The notes under the pieces are model-generated. The model was not told where the DNA came from and ran no database searches. It saw only the letters and a list, made by a program, of their open reading frames with translations. Position numbers and translations under genes: made by a program. This document shows, in pieces, positions 44,968 to 54,489 of a stretch of DNA of 55,731 nucleotides. Each line of letters starts with the position of its first letter. The first letter of the stretch is position 1. The stretch covers positions 498,651 through 554,381 of the forward strand of contig BFEA01000276.1 in the NCBI GenBank assembly GCA_003427395.1, read 5' to 3'. The stretch is from Chara braunii (lineage: Eukaryota; Streptophyta; Charophyceae; Charales; Characeae).

Positions 44968-46735
44968 TAGGAAGAGATTCTGGATTTATCAGATGGACGA
45001 TTTTACCGATTAGTTCGTCTCAGATCTACGTTAACCTGCCTTGTTTGACTCCTTGACGTCTTCTCTTGCCTAGGGGATTCACCGCGCTACTTTCTCATCC
45101 ATAGATCCAAGAATTTCACCTCTGACAATGGAATACGAATGCCCCCAACCGTCTTTATCAGTAATTATTGCTTACTCCAATCTGCAAGGAACATGAGCGA
45201 GAGCGATAGACAGAATTGAAGAATTCCAAATTGCAAAATCACGCTGCAGTCCAGATAGTCGTGTACCAAGCAGAAAGCACAATGCACTGAGTTATCCGCC
45301 AAATAAGAGCAATACAATGAACTCAAATGTCAATGTCGACACTCTCTCACCACACCAGCATAGTATTCAATGTCTCTCTTCTCGATTGTCGCTCAGCGCC
45401 CAGCCCATCTACTCAGCACCTATACCTGTCTCTTATACACATCTGTCGACACTCTCTCACCACACCAGCATAGTATTCAATGTCTCTCTTCTCGATTGTC
45501 GCTCAGCGCCCAGCCCATCTACTCAGCACCTATACTAGCCTACACTACGTTCATGCAAAGGAATCACTTCGATGCCGAAGACCAATGTACATGACGACGT
45601 CGCCAATGCAGACTGCCAGCATACACCAGGTACGTGTCTCTCTCTCCTCTCACTTCACCCCTTGACTTCCCACAGTGTGCATCCCCAACACCCAAAGACC
45701 ACTGTCATCATCACCAGCCTCCGCTGAGCAAGCCCGGCTATGGCTGCTCAGCGCCCGCCGCACCAGCAGCGCCCAACACCACAATGTGCCTGTGTGCACC
45801 TCTTCCAGCCCTTGGCCTACCAGCGGCCTCCAGCGCTCAAACCAGCAGCGCTGCCGCCAGCAAGCACATGGCCAGAATGAGCTCTGGCTGCAGTGCTCAC
45901 TTTCCTTTATGGAAAGTGAGCTCTGCTTTGTCGAGCTCTGGGCCTGGCTGGACGAGTTTCCAGTAGCTTCCAGTCGGGGCCCAGCGTCTGCGCCCAGGCC
46001 CCCAGTTGCTGTTACGTGCCTGGGCCCTTTACAGTTGGGGACGCCCAGATAGCCCACGAGGCTACAAGTGTTTGCCGCGATCTCATGGGCTGCTGGCCAG
46101 TGTGTGACGAAGATGCTGCATTCTCATTGGCCCACGGTCGTTCTGTGATGTGTCGGCCTCCGGTGGCTCACGCCCAGGATCTCAACTGTATGTGCCCTGG
46201 GCTCAACTGCCTCTCGAGCTGCTGCTTCCGGAAGAAGCCAGGGATAGGCTCACGTTACCCTGTAACCAACTGGCGTGCTGCAACGGTCTGATACCTCACA
46301 TGCAGAATTGACAAAAATACGCCTCTCGTAAATATTCTGGCCCGCCGTCGCTTAGGGCGGTCACAAGTCTGTACAGGGCCTCAGCCGAGATGTGGGGTGA
46401 GCCCTAGAAAGGCCACTGCGAAGATCCAGGCCCACATATAGATTCCAACGGCCATTTAGTGTGACCACACGGGCCTGTACCCAGGCCCTGGCGCGTATTT
46501 GCAGGCCCGCCTTCGCTTAGGGCAGGCAAGGCCTTTTCCAGCACTGCCTAGGGCTCAATTCCTCGCAAATCCCGAAGAACAAGCGAAATAGGACGAGAGT
46601 CCTATCGCATTATTCCAACAGGGTGGATATTTTTGGATGCGTGCAGCAGATTATGCAAAGTGTTTGGAACGTCGGCTATTGAATTCCATAGGAAGAAACT
46701 TCTGCTCCACACTAAATAAGAAAATATGTAAATAC
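44968..46735. other. No gene recognised
   Basis: Apart from the direct repeat at 44974 and the adapter at 45426, the stretch 45690-46260 is GC-rich with CAGCAGCGCC words. GCCCGCC-type hairpins lie near 46341 and 46503. The ORFs are short and unsupported. Confidence 0.4.
45426..45444. other. Nextera mosaic end, single (artefact)
   Basis: CTGTCTCTTATACACATCT, 19 bp. The preceding 91 bp (45335-45425) are repeated exactly after it (45445-45535). Confidence 0.95.
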
Positions 46736-47012
46736 CTAGGCTACCAGCCGGGTCGCCCGGGTCACCCTATTTTCCCGGGCGGCCCAGCCGTGCAAGGACC
46801 AGGGAAGGTCCCAGCCAAAAAAAAAAAAAAAAAACGAAAAAAAACTATGTTATGCAGAAAAACAAACTGAACAACTTTTGCCTCAGGGTTACATCGAAAT
46901 TCTTTACCAAATTTAAAATAAAAACTTAAATTAAAAAATAATCTTTATTTTAAATTTTTTATTTTTTTATTTCTTTTTGGTCCGTCTGGGCAAGTGGACC
47001 CGGGCCACTCTG
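46736..47012. mobile_element. hAT-type MITE with CCGGGT word arms, copy 4
   Basis: 277 bp. Flanks GTAAATAC (46728-46735) and GTAAATAA (47013-47020) match at 7 of 8 positions. The arms carry GGGTCGCCCGGGTCACCC-like words on the left and GGACCCGGGCC on the right. The core 46846-46925 (CAACTTTTGCCT at 46872) aligns with copy 3. It ends 13 bp from the stop codon of the DICER-LIKE-type exon. Confidence 0.75.
46944..46949 (-). terminator. Candidate poly(A) signal inside a MITE
   Basis: AATAAA on the minus strand, about 76 bases beyond the stop codon at 47025. If used, the MITE supplies the mRNA 3' end. Confidence 0.35.
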
Positions 47013-47024
47013 GTAAATAAATAA

Positions 47025-47702
47025 TCACGATGTTTCTTCCGTGTCAGAGTTGGGGGAGATGCCGACAAACTGACCGTTGAACCATGCCGCTGGATCGGTC
47101 CATGGAAGAGGTCCAGGGCAGAGCGCACGGAATAGCGTCCAGGCCGCAGAATCCTTTGCGCTTCTCTTCGTAGGCATCCATCTCCCTTCGTAATCCTGTG
47201 TGCACTTTCCCTGGGACTCGATCTTGACAGCAAACTTAAATTTATTTCCACAGTTCACATTGCCGCCTACCTGCCTGTATTCACAGCGCAGCTCCTTTTT
47301 GGCACACCATGCCTGCAGTGTCTGTCTTGAGAATATAGATGATGGTTGATACGATAAGTTTTCATCCTTGGCCGCCGCTGGTTCCCTTCGATTTTCCATC
47401 AGCTTTGCCAGTGCCTCGTGTGCGGCCTTTTGCCTCGCAGCATCAAGTTTTCCCTCCAATGCCATTGCAAGCGTCTCTCCATTCACGCTGACTTCCACCA
47501 CCCAGCCCTCACGAGAATATTCTCGGGTCGAGTGTACAGCACGCTTCAGCCGATTACAAAGCCTGAGCAGAGAGTTCATAGGATGCGCAGGAAGCACCTC
47601 TGCTAGCTTGATTGGGCCAACCACCAACTGGTCATTCCCACACAAGGGTGCCAGCAACAAATGGCAAATTGTCAGCATCACATTTTTGTCGACACTCCGC
47701 AA
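47025..47702 (-). CDS. DICER-LIKE1-type C-terminal exon: two dsRNA-binding domains
   Basis: A 225-codon open frame without internal stops. Residues about 26-42 (VVGPIKLAEVLPAHP) resemble the link after RNase IIIb in plant Dicer-like proteins. Residues 40-103 form a first dsRBD, ending in the Ala-rich helix AARQKAAHEALAKLM. Residues 124-196 form a second, with SRQTLQAWCAKKE, FKFAVKI and SAKDSAAWTLFRAL. This order and the RQTL...AKDSAA pattern fit plant DCL1, the nuclear enzyme that cuts miRNA precursors. The true exon probably begins after a CAG at 47630-47628; the upstream codons, including the ATG, look intronic. No RNase III domain is seen upstream, so the rest of the gene would lie beyond the window across long introns, or this is an isolated fragment. 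Confidence 0.7.
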   Translation of the reverse strand: MRSVDKNVMLTICHLLLAPLCGNDQLVVGPIKLAEVLPAHPMNSLLRLCNRLKRAVHSTREYSREGWVVEVSVNGETLAMALEGKLDAARQKAAHEALAKLMENRREPAAAKDENLSYQPSSIFSRQTLQAWCAKKELRCEYRQVGGNVNCGNKFKFAVKIESQGKCTQDYEGRWMPTKRSAKDSAAWTLFRALCPGPLPWTDPAAWFNGQFVGISPNSDTEETS

Positions 47703-48650
47703 TGAGGGCCAGACCAGAAAGCATGACTTTGGTCACAAGAATGCCCAGGTGCATGCTCTCTTGGCATGAATCTAGCACAAGTTCGAACCCACACACATAT
47801 TGGAGCTCACTGTCTGCCAAATGAAATGCCTTTTAGGCTTTAGCAGCCATAAAATGACAAAAGTAGAGGCCGCAAGTGCTGGTGCCACTGGCAATTTTCA
47901 TTCAGCCGGAATTGGCTCAATCACAGATACGTATTACCTGCAGAAGGTGCTCTCAAGAAAAGTGAACTTGTCAGACAGAGTGTTTTAGTGGCACATAGGT
48001 TGTACTGCAGGGGCACAAGGTCCCGCTTACCGGAATCCTTCATTTCTGGCCATAGATGATTTTAGATCGATGGCCAGGGTCAGGGGTGCGTGCCCGATGT
48101 TTATTTTTATTTTTTCCAGAGTCAGGATGAGTACGCGAATCATCATGGTCAGGGGTGACAAGAGATTGCCCCAAGTCCAATTGCCCAGTTCCTTAATCCC
48201 TGGCCCTCCCTCTTGCTGCAGTCACGAACAAGATTGCAGCATGATGGAATCCCTGGCCCTCCGTCATCCGCATGCCGCATGCCTGGCCTGGCTGCACGCT
48301 GTCCCAGTATTGCGCCCCAGGGCCCTTCGAGAATGTGCCTGGGGTTCAACTGTAAGCGTCCTGGGCCTCAGAATCTGAGGCTGGGCTGCAGCATCTGCAA
48401 CTACCGGGCCTACCGGTTAGTTGGAGATGCTGCGTCGCAGCAACCAACTCGCAGGGCCCCATGTTCTCTGACTTGCCAAATTCAGGTCCAGACGAAGATG
48501 CAGGCCCGCCTTCAGATAGTGCGGGCACAAAGGGGTCTTTTTCCGCAATGCCGAGGGCCTGAATCTTCGCACAAATCGCACTCTTTTTGTTGATACATAT
48601 GTAACAACATAGCCTACCGTTTACCGGGCAGTTCTCTATGGTGATCTCCC
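47703..48650. other. No exon recognised; possible intron of the Dicer-like gene
   Basis: I searched both strands for an RNase III signature and found none. The region holds a short direct repeat (AATCCCTGGCCCTCC at 48195 and 48249) and a GCCCGC hairpin near 48507. Confidence 0.4.
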
Positions 48651-49698
48651 ATGCGGCAGTTTGCTTGGGACCAAAGGTATGCCCTCCGTCGTGCTGCAGG
48701 CGCGAATGGTTGGGTGGCTGGCATGGTGCTGCCTGATCTGCGGTCCAGCTTTGACGAAGCCATGACGACTGTGCTTGACGACAGCTTCTGGGACGATGTC
48801 CAGAAGTCTATCAAAGCCACGGAGGCTATCGTGAAGTTACTAAAGATGGTGGTTGGTCCAAGGGCCACCATCAGCAAGGTGTACCGTCATATGGACACCA
48901 TAAAGGAGGAGATCAGGCAGTTGGAGGTCCTTAAGACTTTGAGAAGGGGGAGGTGGAACTGATCCTCATGGATCGATGGACATTCATGATATCGGAGCTG
49001 CATTGTGCAGCAGCATTCTTGGATTCGGAGTTCTGGGAACAGTCTGCCATCCACGGCACGGAAATCTGGGCAGGCTTCAACAAATGGTTGTACACATGGG
49101 CCTCGTCGGACACTTCAAAGAACATCAGTTGGCAAGTGGACGACATGAAGGGTGCAAATGAAGGGTGCGTTGGGGTCGAGGGAGGCGTTGGATGGAGCGC
49201 GATTGAAGACCCCGACCATGTGCTGGGACTAGTTCGGGTCACGCCTGAACCTCTGCAGCGCCAAGCGATCAAGCTGCTCGGACAGGCAAGTTCCTCTGCT
49301 GCTCGATTGGAGCTTGCATGTGCTCATTTTAGGCAGGAGGATGAAGTTTCTGTCGGACGTCTCGCCAAGCTTGTGTAGAATAATTGGAATCTTCACTTGC
49401 AGCGGAGGCAAGAGAAGGGGGCTGGCGAAGACGATGTCCACATCCCATGGATGGAGGACTTACCGGATGTGGAGTCTAAGGCGCAGGCGAAGCGTTATTA
49501 CAACGAGTGGGCGTGGAGAGTGAAGGAGAGCACTGGGGGTCTGCAGACTGGCACAGAGGATTACAGCGCTATCGTTGCAGAGCTGGGCGATGAAGATGAT
49601 TTGCCTTTGGCAAGGAGGTGGCTGCGCAATGACAGACTTGACGACATGATGGACAAGGAGGAGGACATTGTACATATCGAGAACTACGCAAAGTCAAC
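48651..49698 (+). pseudogene. hAT transposase, C-terminal part, decayed
   Basis: hAT transposases cut and paste DNA and leave 8-bp duplications. The first frame (48651-48962) has FDEAMTTVLDDSFWDDVQK and VVGPRATISKVYRHMDTIKEEI, like the DUF659 region. After a one-base frame change near 48935 the frame 48953-49378 gives LMDRWTFMISELHCAAAFLDSEFW, the RW/LHxAA motif, and later RQAIKLLGQASSSAARLEL, the start of the dimerisation region. A TAG at 49376-49378 interrupts it, and the same frame continues as NNWNLHLQRRQ and on to the LTR junction at about 49698. The BED finger and N-terminal half are missing. Confidence 0.78.
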
Positions 49699-50956
49699 TG
49701 TAGAGTTAAAGGTACCGCACCCAGGCCCTTGGTTGGATACACTCACTTGTTATGCGCAGGTACCCCGACAAGCATCCAGGCCGGAGGGAAATCGGTTTCA
49801 GACCAATCTGGGCCTTACTTGCATCAAGATCTGGACGGCTGAGGGTGGTAGCATCCGGGGTCCAGACCCCGAGTCAACGCTACATAAGCCCTGACTTTCC
49901 TGGCTTTGACATTCATTCTGTCTTGCGTTGATGCTGACTCCACGCGTTGACTTCAACGCTGGCTCGACGCTGCGACGCTGGCATTGTGATTCGGCGAGGC
50001 GCTGCTGGTCCGGCATGGTGGCTGGCTTGCACCTGTCTTCTTGGCATGCTACTTGGCAGCTGCCATGCGCTGTTGCTGATGTGGCTGCTGCCACATGTAT
50101 CATTGGCTGACGTGGCTGCTGCCACATGTTCTTCTGTTTGCTGACGAAGCGAAGCTACGTGACTTGTATTGCTGTTCTGATTATCGTCATTCGGGAGGAG
50201 ATCGGGACTGTGGAGAGATCGTGGATACGTACCTGGTTGTCTTCATGTCGACATTGCTCCAGCATTGATGAGGGACTGATTAGACGTGCCACGTGGCACA
50301 TTGAGGCGCTGACTTTCCTGGCTTTGACTTTCATTCTGTCTTGCGTTGATGCTGACTCCACGCGTTGACTTCAACGCTGGCTCGACGCTGCGACGCTGGC
50401 ATTGTGATTCGGCGAGGTGCTGCTGGTCCGGCATGGTGGCTGGCTTGCACCTGTCTTCTTGGCATGCTACGTGGCAGCTGCCATGCGCTGTCGCTGATGT
50501 GGCTGCTGCCACATGTATCATTGGCTGACTTGGCTGCTGCCACGTGTTCTTCTGTTCGCTGACGAAGCGAAGCTACGTGACTTGTATTGCTGTTCTGATT
50601 ATCGTCATTCAGGAGGAGATCGGGACTGTGGAGAGATCGTGGATACGTACGACATTGCTCCAGCATTGATGAGGGACTGATTAGACGTGCCACGTGGCAC
50701 ATTGAGGTTACTTCAGATACTTGTTCAGACTATTGATTATTGAGATGGTGATTGAGGAGGGAGCCCGAAGCAGGAGTGGGCCTTGTATTTATTTCCTGTC
50801 CTTTGTCTAATCTCCCTCCTCTCCCCTTCGTCTGTGTATGATTATCTCATCTCATTCTGTCTGGACACGATGTTGACTATTGGTAATCATCAGCTGGTTG
50901 ACATTCATCTGGGCTTGCATTGTTGACGACTGTCTTCACGATCTGGGTTCATTGCA
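49690..50956 (+). repeat. Solo LTR (same family as 52515-53399)
   Basis: Collinear with the 5' LTR of the right-hand element from CAAAGTCAACTG to GGGTTCATTGCA. No primer site or gag follows, so it is a solo LTR, and it truncates the hAT pseudogene. It contains a 418-bp internal tandem duplication (49891-50308 and 50309 to about 50700), which explains its greater length. The exact left terminus is uncertain. Confidence 0.75.
49891..50700. repeat. 418-bp tandem duplication within the solo LTR
   Basis: CTGACTTTCCTGGCTTTGAC starts both copies. The second copy lacks a short stretch around the CTTCATGT segment and has a few substitutions. Confidence 0.85.
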
Positions 50957-51569
50957 CTGTTGGGAAAAACGGGAATATACATCACACCGCATTTTTCGGG
51001 GGTCTGGACGAGGCTTGGCAGATGGAAATGCTTGGGCCTCGTGGGCCCGCTTGCAAAAAAAAAAAAGAAAAGTAAAGGAAGCAACTGCATTGGGAGAACG
51101 ACGTTGGAGAAGGCCGTGAAGCACGTGTGCTCACATCAGAACTCCCGGAAATGAATCTAACTGGCAGTACTGCCAGATTCAGTTTTGTTGTGTTTTTTTT
51201 TTTTTTTTTTCCCTTGTCCGGTTTATTTTCGTTGCCCTGCCAGTAAGGCAGGGCGCTATGGCGCTATGCACACACTCCTGACAGATCCTGGACGGAGGGC
51301 ATAATCTCAGGTGAACTCGAGATTCTGTATGTTGGGGAAGGCCGTGAAGTGGGTGCACTGACACTGGTACTCCCGGGAACGAGTCTAACCACAACTACAA
51401 CCACATTCACCTTTTGTTTTCTGTTTTTTTTTTTTTTTCCCTTTTGTTTTCTTTTCATTGCCCTGCCAGTGAGGCAGGGCGCTATGCACACAATCCTGAC
51501 ACACTGAGACGGAGGGCATCATCTTACCTGAACTCCATATTCTGTATCTGACCGTTTTCGCGTCCGTAC
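50957..51569 (-). mobile_element. Hairpin-tailed SINE-like copies
   Basis: Read on the minus strand, two copies end with a perfect 8-bp hairpin GCCCTGCC/GGCAGGGC (51479-51459 and 51254-51234), a short spacer and an A-rich run. A GGCCGTGAAG phrase recurs at 51112 and 51341. No coding sequence. Confidence 0.6.
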
Positions 51570-52251
51570 CATGGTTGCCAACCGGATGTCTGGATCCTGA
51601 CCCAGACAGTCCGGTGTCCGGTGTCTGGTTCGGAGGGTCCGGTTGGACCCCGATTTCAAAAAATTCGAAAAAAAAACTTGGGGTCCCCAGGCCGTTTTTC
51701 TGGGCCTGGGGTACCCCGGAAAAATATTGCTGATGTTTTTTGTGAACCGGTACCCCAACCGGACCGGCCCTGAAAGGACCCTCTGTATGAAAAGTTGAAA
51801 ACACAGGAGCACAGTAGCAGCCCCCCCGGCGGGAGGACCCAATTTTCGAACATGTGGAGGACACGATTTTCGAATGTCGAAGAGTGGCAGCCCTGGTCGA
51901 AGAGTAGCTTCCCCTGAACTCGCCTCGTTCAGCAGAGCAGTCGTTGAAGTTCCCGCCCGCTGCAGTGCCATTGCCGTATTGGGGGGCAACTTTCAGTCTA
52001 GATACAGCAGAGCTGTGTGTGTCTTCAGGGGCAATATGATTAATAATTAATTTATTAGCATGTCACCAGTCCCACAAACCTGCGTGTGTCTGTGTACGTG
52101 TCCTGTTTTTTTTTTTCTTTTCCGGACAACCAGACACTGGTACACCAAACCGGACTGTCTGTGTCCGAATGTCCGGACGTCCGGTTTAATCCAGACGCGG
52201 GTCCGGTGTTCGTGTCCGGTTGTCCGGGTGTCCGGGTCCGGGGCAACCATG
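51570..52251. mobile_element. hAT-type MITE with GTCCGG word arms, copy 5
   Basis: 682 bp with the perfect 8-bp duplication GTCCGTAC (51562-51569, 52252-52259). Ends CATGGTTGCC and GGCAACCATG. Arms are dense in TGTCCGG/CCGGAC words on both strands (51620-51660 and 52113-52245). The middle is non-repetitive. It lies inside a SINE-like copy whose T run and hairpin continue at 52270-52324. Confidence 0.85.
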
Positions 52252-52259
52252 GTCCGTAC

Positions 52260-52514
52260 AGTTGTTGCTTTTTTTTTTTTTTTGCCGTGATCACCATGCC
52301 ACTACAATGCCCTCGCTGAGGGCATGCTCTCACAGAGTTTCACTGGTACTGCAGTAACCCTGTTCAGAAGTAGCTGGGGCCCAGAACTCAGCCCCAGACT
52401 TCGCAGACCAAGACTGGTCTGCGCAGGGCTGTGTGACCAACACATGCCCAAATCTGAGCAGGCCGTGCTTGGCTGTGGGACCAAGTGCTAAACTCAGGAA
52501 ATTCAAGAGTCAAA
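52260..52514 (-). mobile_element. Third hairpin-tailed SINE-like copy
   Basis: Hairpin TGCCCTC/GAGGGCA at 52308-52324, with a T run at 52269-52283 (an A tail when read on the minus strand). Sequence to 52514 has no gene. Confidence 0.5.
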
Positions 52515-53399
52515 GTCAACTGTCAAGTCAAAGGTACCACGCCCAGGCCCCTGGTTGGATACACTCACTTGTTCTGCGCAGGTACCCAGACATGCATACA
52601 GGCCAGAGAGAATACAGTTTCAGATCAATCCAGGCCTTCATTGGTGGCAAGATCTGGACGGCAACGGGATGCAGTACCCGGGGTCCAGACCCCGCGTCAA
52701 CTCTACATAAGCGTTGACTTCCTGGCTTTGGCATTCATTCATTCTGTCTTGCGTTAACGCTTACTCTACGCGTTGACGACGCGACGCCGGCTTGACGCTG
52801 CGACGCTGGTGGACGCTGGCATAGTGCTGGCATTGGCGAGACTGTGACGACGCGCTGCTTGCCAGTATGGTGACTGGCTGGCTACTGTCTATTATGAGGC
52901 ATGTTGACGTGGCAGCTGCCACGCGTTGCTGCTGACGTGGCTGCTGCCACGTGTCATATTGCCGGGTCTTTGTGTCCGGCTCTGCTGTTCTTCATTTCGG
53001 CACTTTATGAAGAGATCAAGACTGTTCATCGTCACTTCAGGAGGAGATCAGGACTGTGTGGCGATTGTGGATACGTACCTGTGATCTTCACAGGTATATT
53101 CGACATTGCTCCATCGCTGATTGGTGACTGATTAGGTGCCACGTGGCACATTGTAGAAGGACTTCGACTATGTGTTCAGATTACTGGTTCTGTGAGGTGG
53201 CGATTGTGTAGGGAGCCCGGAGAAGGAGTGGGCCTTGTATCTTCCTCTCCTTTGTCTCATCTCCCTCCTCCCTCTTCGTCTGTGTATGGTTATCTCACCT
53301 CCTTCTTTCTGACACTATTCGATTATTGGAAATTATCAGCGATTTCAGATTCTGGACTTGCATTGTTGACAAACGTATTCATGATCTGGGTTCATTGCA
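52515..53399 (+). repeat. 5' LTR of the right-hand retrotransposon
   Basis: About 885 bp, from CAAAGTCAACTG to GGGTTCATTGCA, matching the solo LTR. The primer site follows three bases later. The LTR carries CTGACGTGGC (52932) and several CCACGTG words. Confidence 0.82.
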
Positions 53400-53402
53400 A
53401 AT

Positions 53403-53414
53403 TGGTATCGGAGC
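53403..53414 (+). other. Primer-binding site, initiator-Met tRNA type
   Basis: TGGTATCGGAGC, the same class as in the minus-strand element. It marks the end of the 5' LTR and plus-strand orientation. Confidence 0.88.
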
Positions 53415-53458
53415 AGATCTCCTGAACACGGTGGTGATAGGCGCCAGGTGGCGCACAG

Positions 53459-54488
53459 GTAAGTGTGGTGCACACACATTTATAGTAGGTGATGACGCGG
53501 TTGGAGACATGACGAGATATCTGACGTGGCACAGATTGGCGAGAAGACATCTCCGGGAATGCTGACGTGGCTCTGTCTTCATTGGCAAGAAGGCAACACC
53601 GGGGATACTGACGAAGTACGGCGAGAAGACCCTACCTGGTTGCTGACGTGGCGGTAGGGATCGCAATTGGAGATACCTCCGTTCAGCCTGGATCGCGATG
53701 CTGACGTGGCATATGTTGTGCCACGTCCAGGGACCTTGTTGTTGATGGTTGACAGGGCACGTTCTGTGCTGCTGATGCACGACAGGGTCCACTGCAGAAG
53801 CTGACGTGGCCTTGCAGGAAACAGTTTATGGTTGCTGATGTGGCAGAGAGGAAGACATTCCTACTTGTCTTTATGAAGGGATGTCTGCCTGCTGACGTGG
53901 CATCATTTCCTGTGGCTGACGTGGCATGTACTGATTGGCTGTAACAGTGACGGTGTCTCAACGTGACGCGACCAAGAGGAACGTGACAGGATCAGGATAC
54001 ACACTTGCTGATGTGTCATCCCCCTATTGGTAGACTGGACAGACAACGTGCTGACGTGGCAAGACTTGCTGTGTTGGCACTCCAGGGGTGACACGTGGCA
54101 GGCAGGACTGCTGCTAAGTAAGAGGGGCACTCTGAAGACTAACAGCGGTACGGTTGACAGAGTTGATTATACAGCTGTAGTGCTAGCTGTCCGGGAGAGT
54201 GCATCATCGCACTNACACTCAGAAGACACAGCGAATTGATAAGGAGTGCTAACGAANTGTTTTGTGTTGTTGTTGGCATACTTACCTGTCGTGGCTGTGT
54301 GTGGAGCTGCGTACTTACTTGTGTGTTGTGTCTGATCACACGGGCCTGACGTAGTACCTGTACATAGGACGTCATCACACAGACAAGGAAAGAACAGCAG
54401 TTAGAAAAGTAAACCTGTTCTCTGTTATTATTTCCTTTCTTTTTTTTTGTATTCCCGTTGTGAATATCTTCTCCACTTTTATTTCCAG
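53459..54488 (+). other. Probable leader intron of the retrotransposon
   Basis: A consensus donor CAG/GTAAGT (intron starts 53459) lies 44 bases after the primer site. A pyrimidine-rich CTTTTATTTCCAG acceptor ends at 54488, one base before the AATG context of the gag start. Splicing would remove 1030 bp of long leader. Inferred from sequence only. Confidence 0.5.
53521..54060 (+). promoter_or_regulatory. Array of CTGACGTGGC motifs
   Basis: Exact copies start at 53521, 53562, 53643, 53701, 53801, 53892, 53916 and 54051; variants (CTGATGTGGC, CTGATGTGTC) at 53835 and 54008. Spacing is irregular, 24-135 bp. TGACGTGG is an ACGT-core site of the type bound by plant bZIP factors. Function as an enhancer is inference. 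Confidence 0.6.
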
Positions 54489-54489
54489 A

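Noticed and set aside
53521-54060. CRISPR-like array (repeated 10-mer with unique spacers)
   Set aside because: The repeat is too short, spacing is irregular (24-135 bp), no cas genes are present, and the context is a eukaryotic retrotransposon leader.
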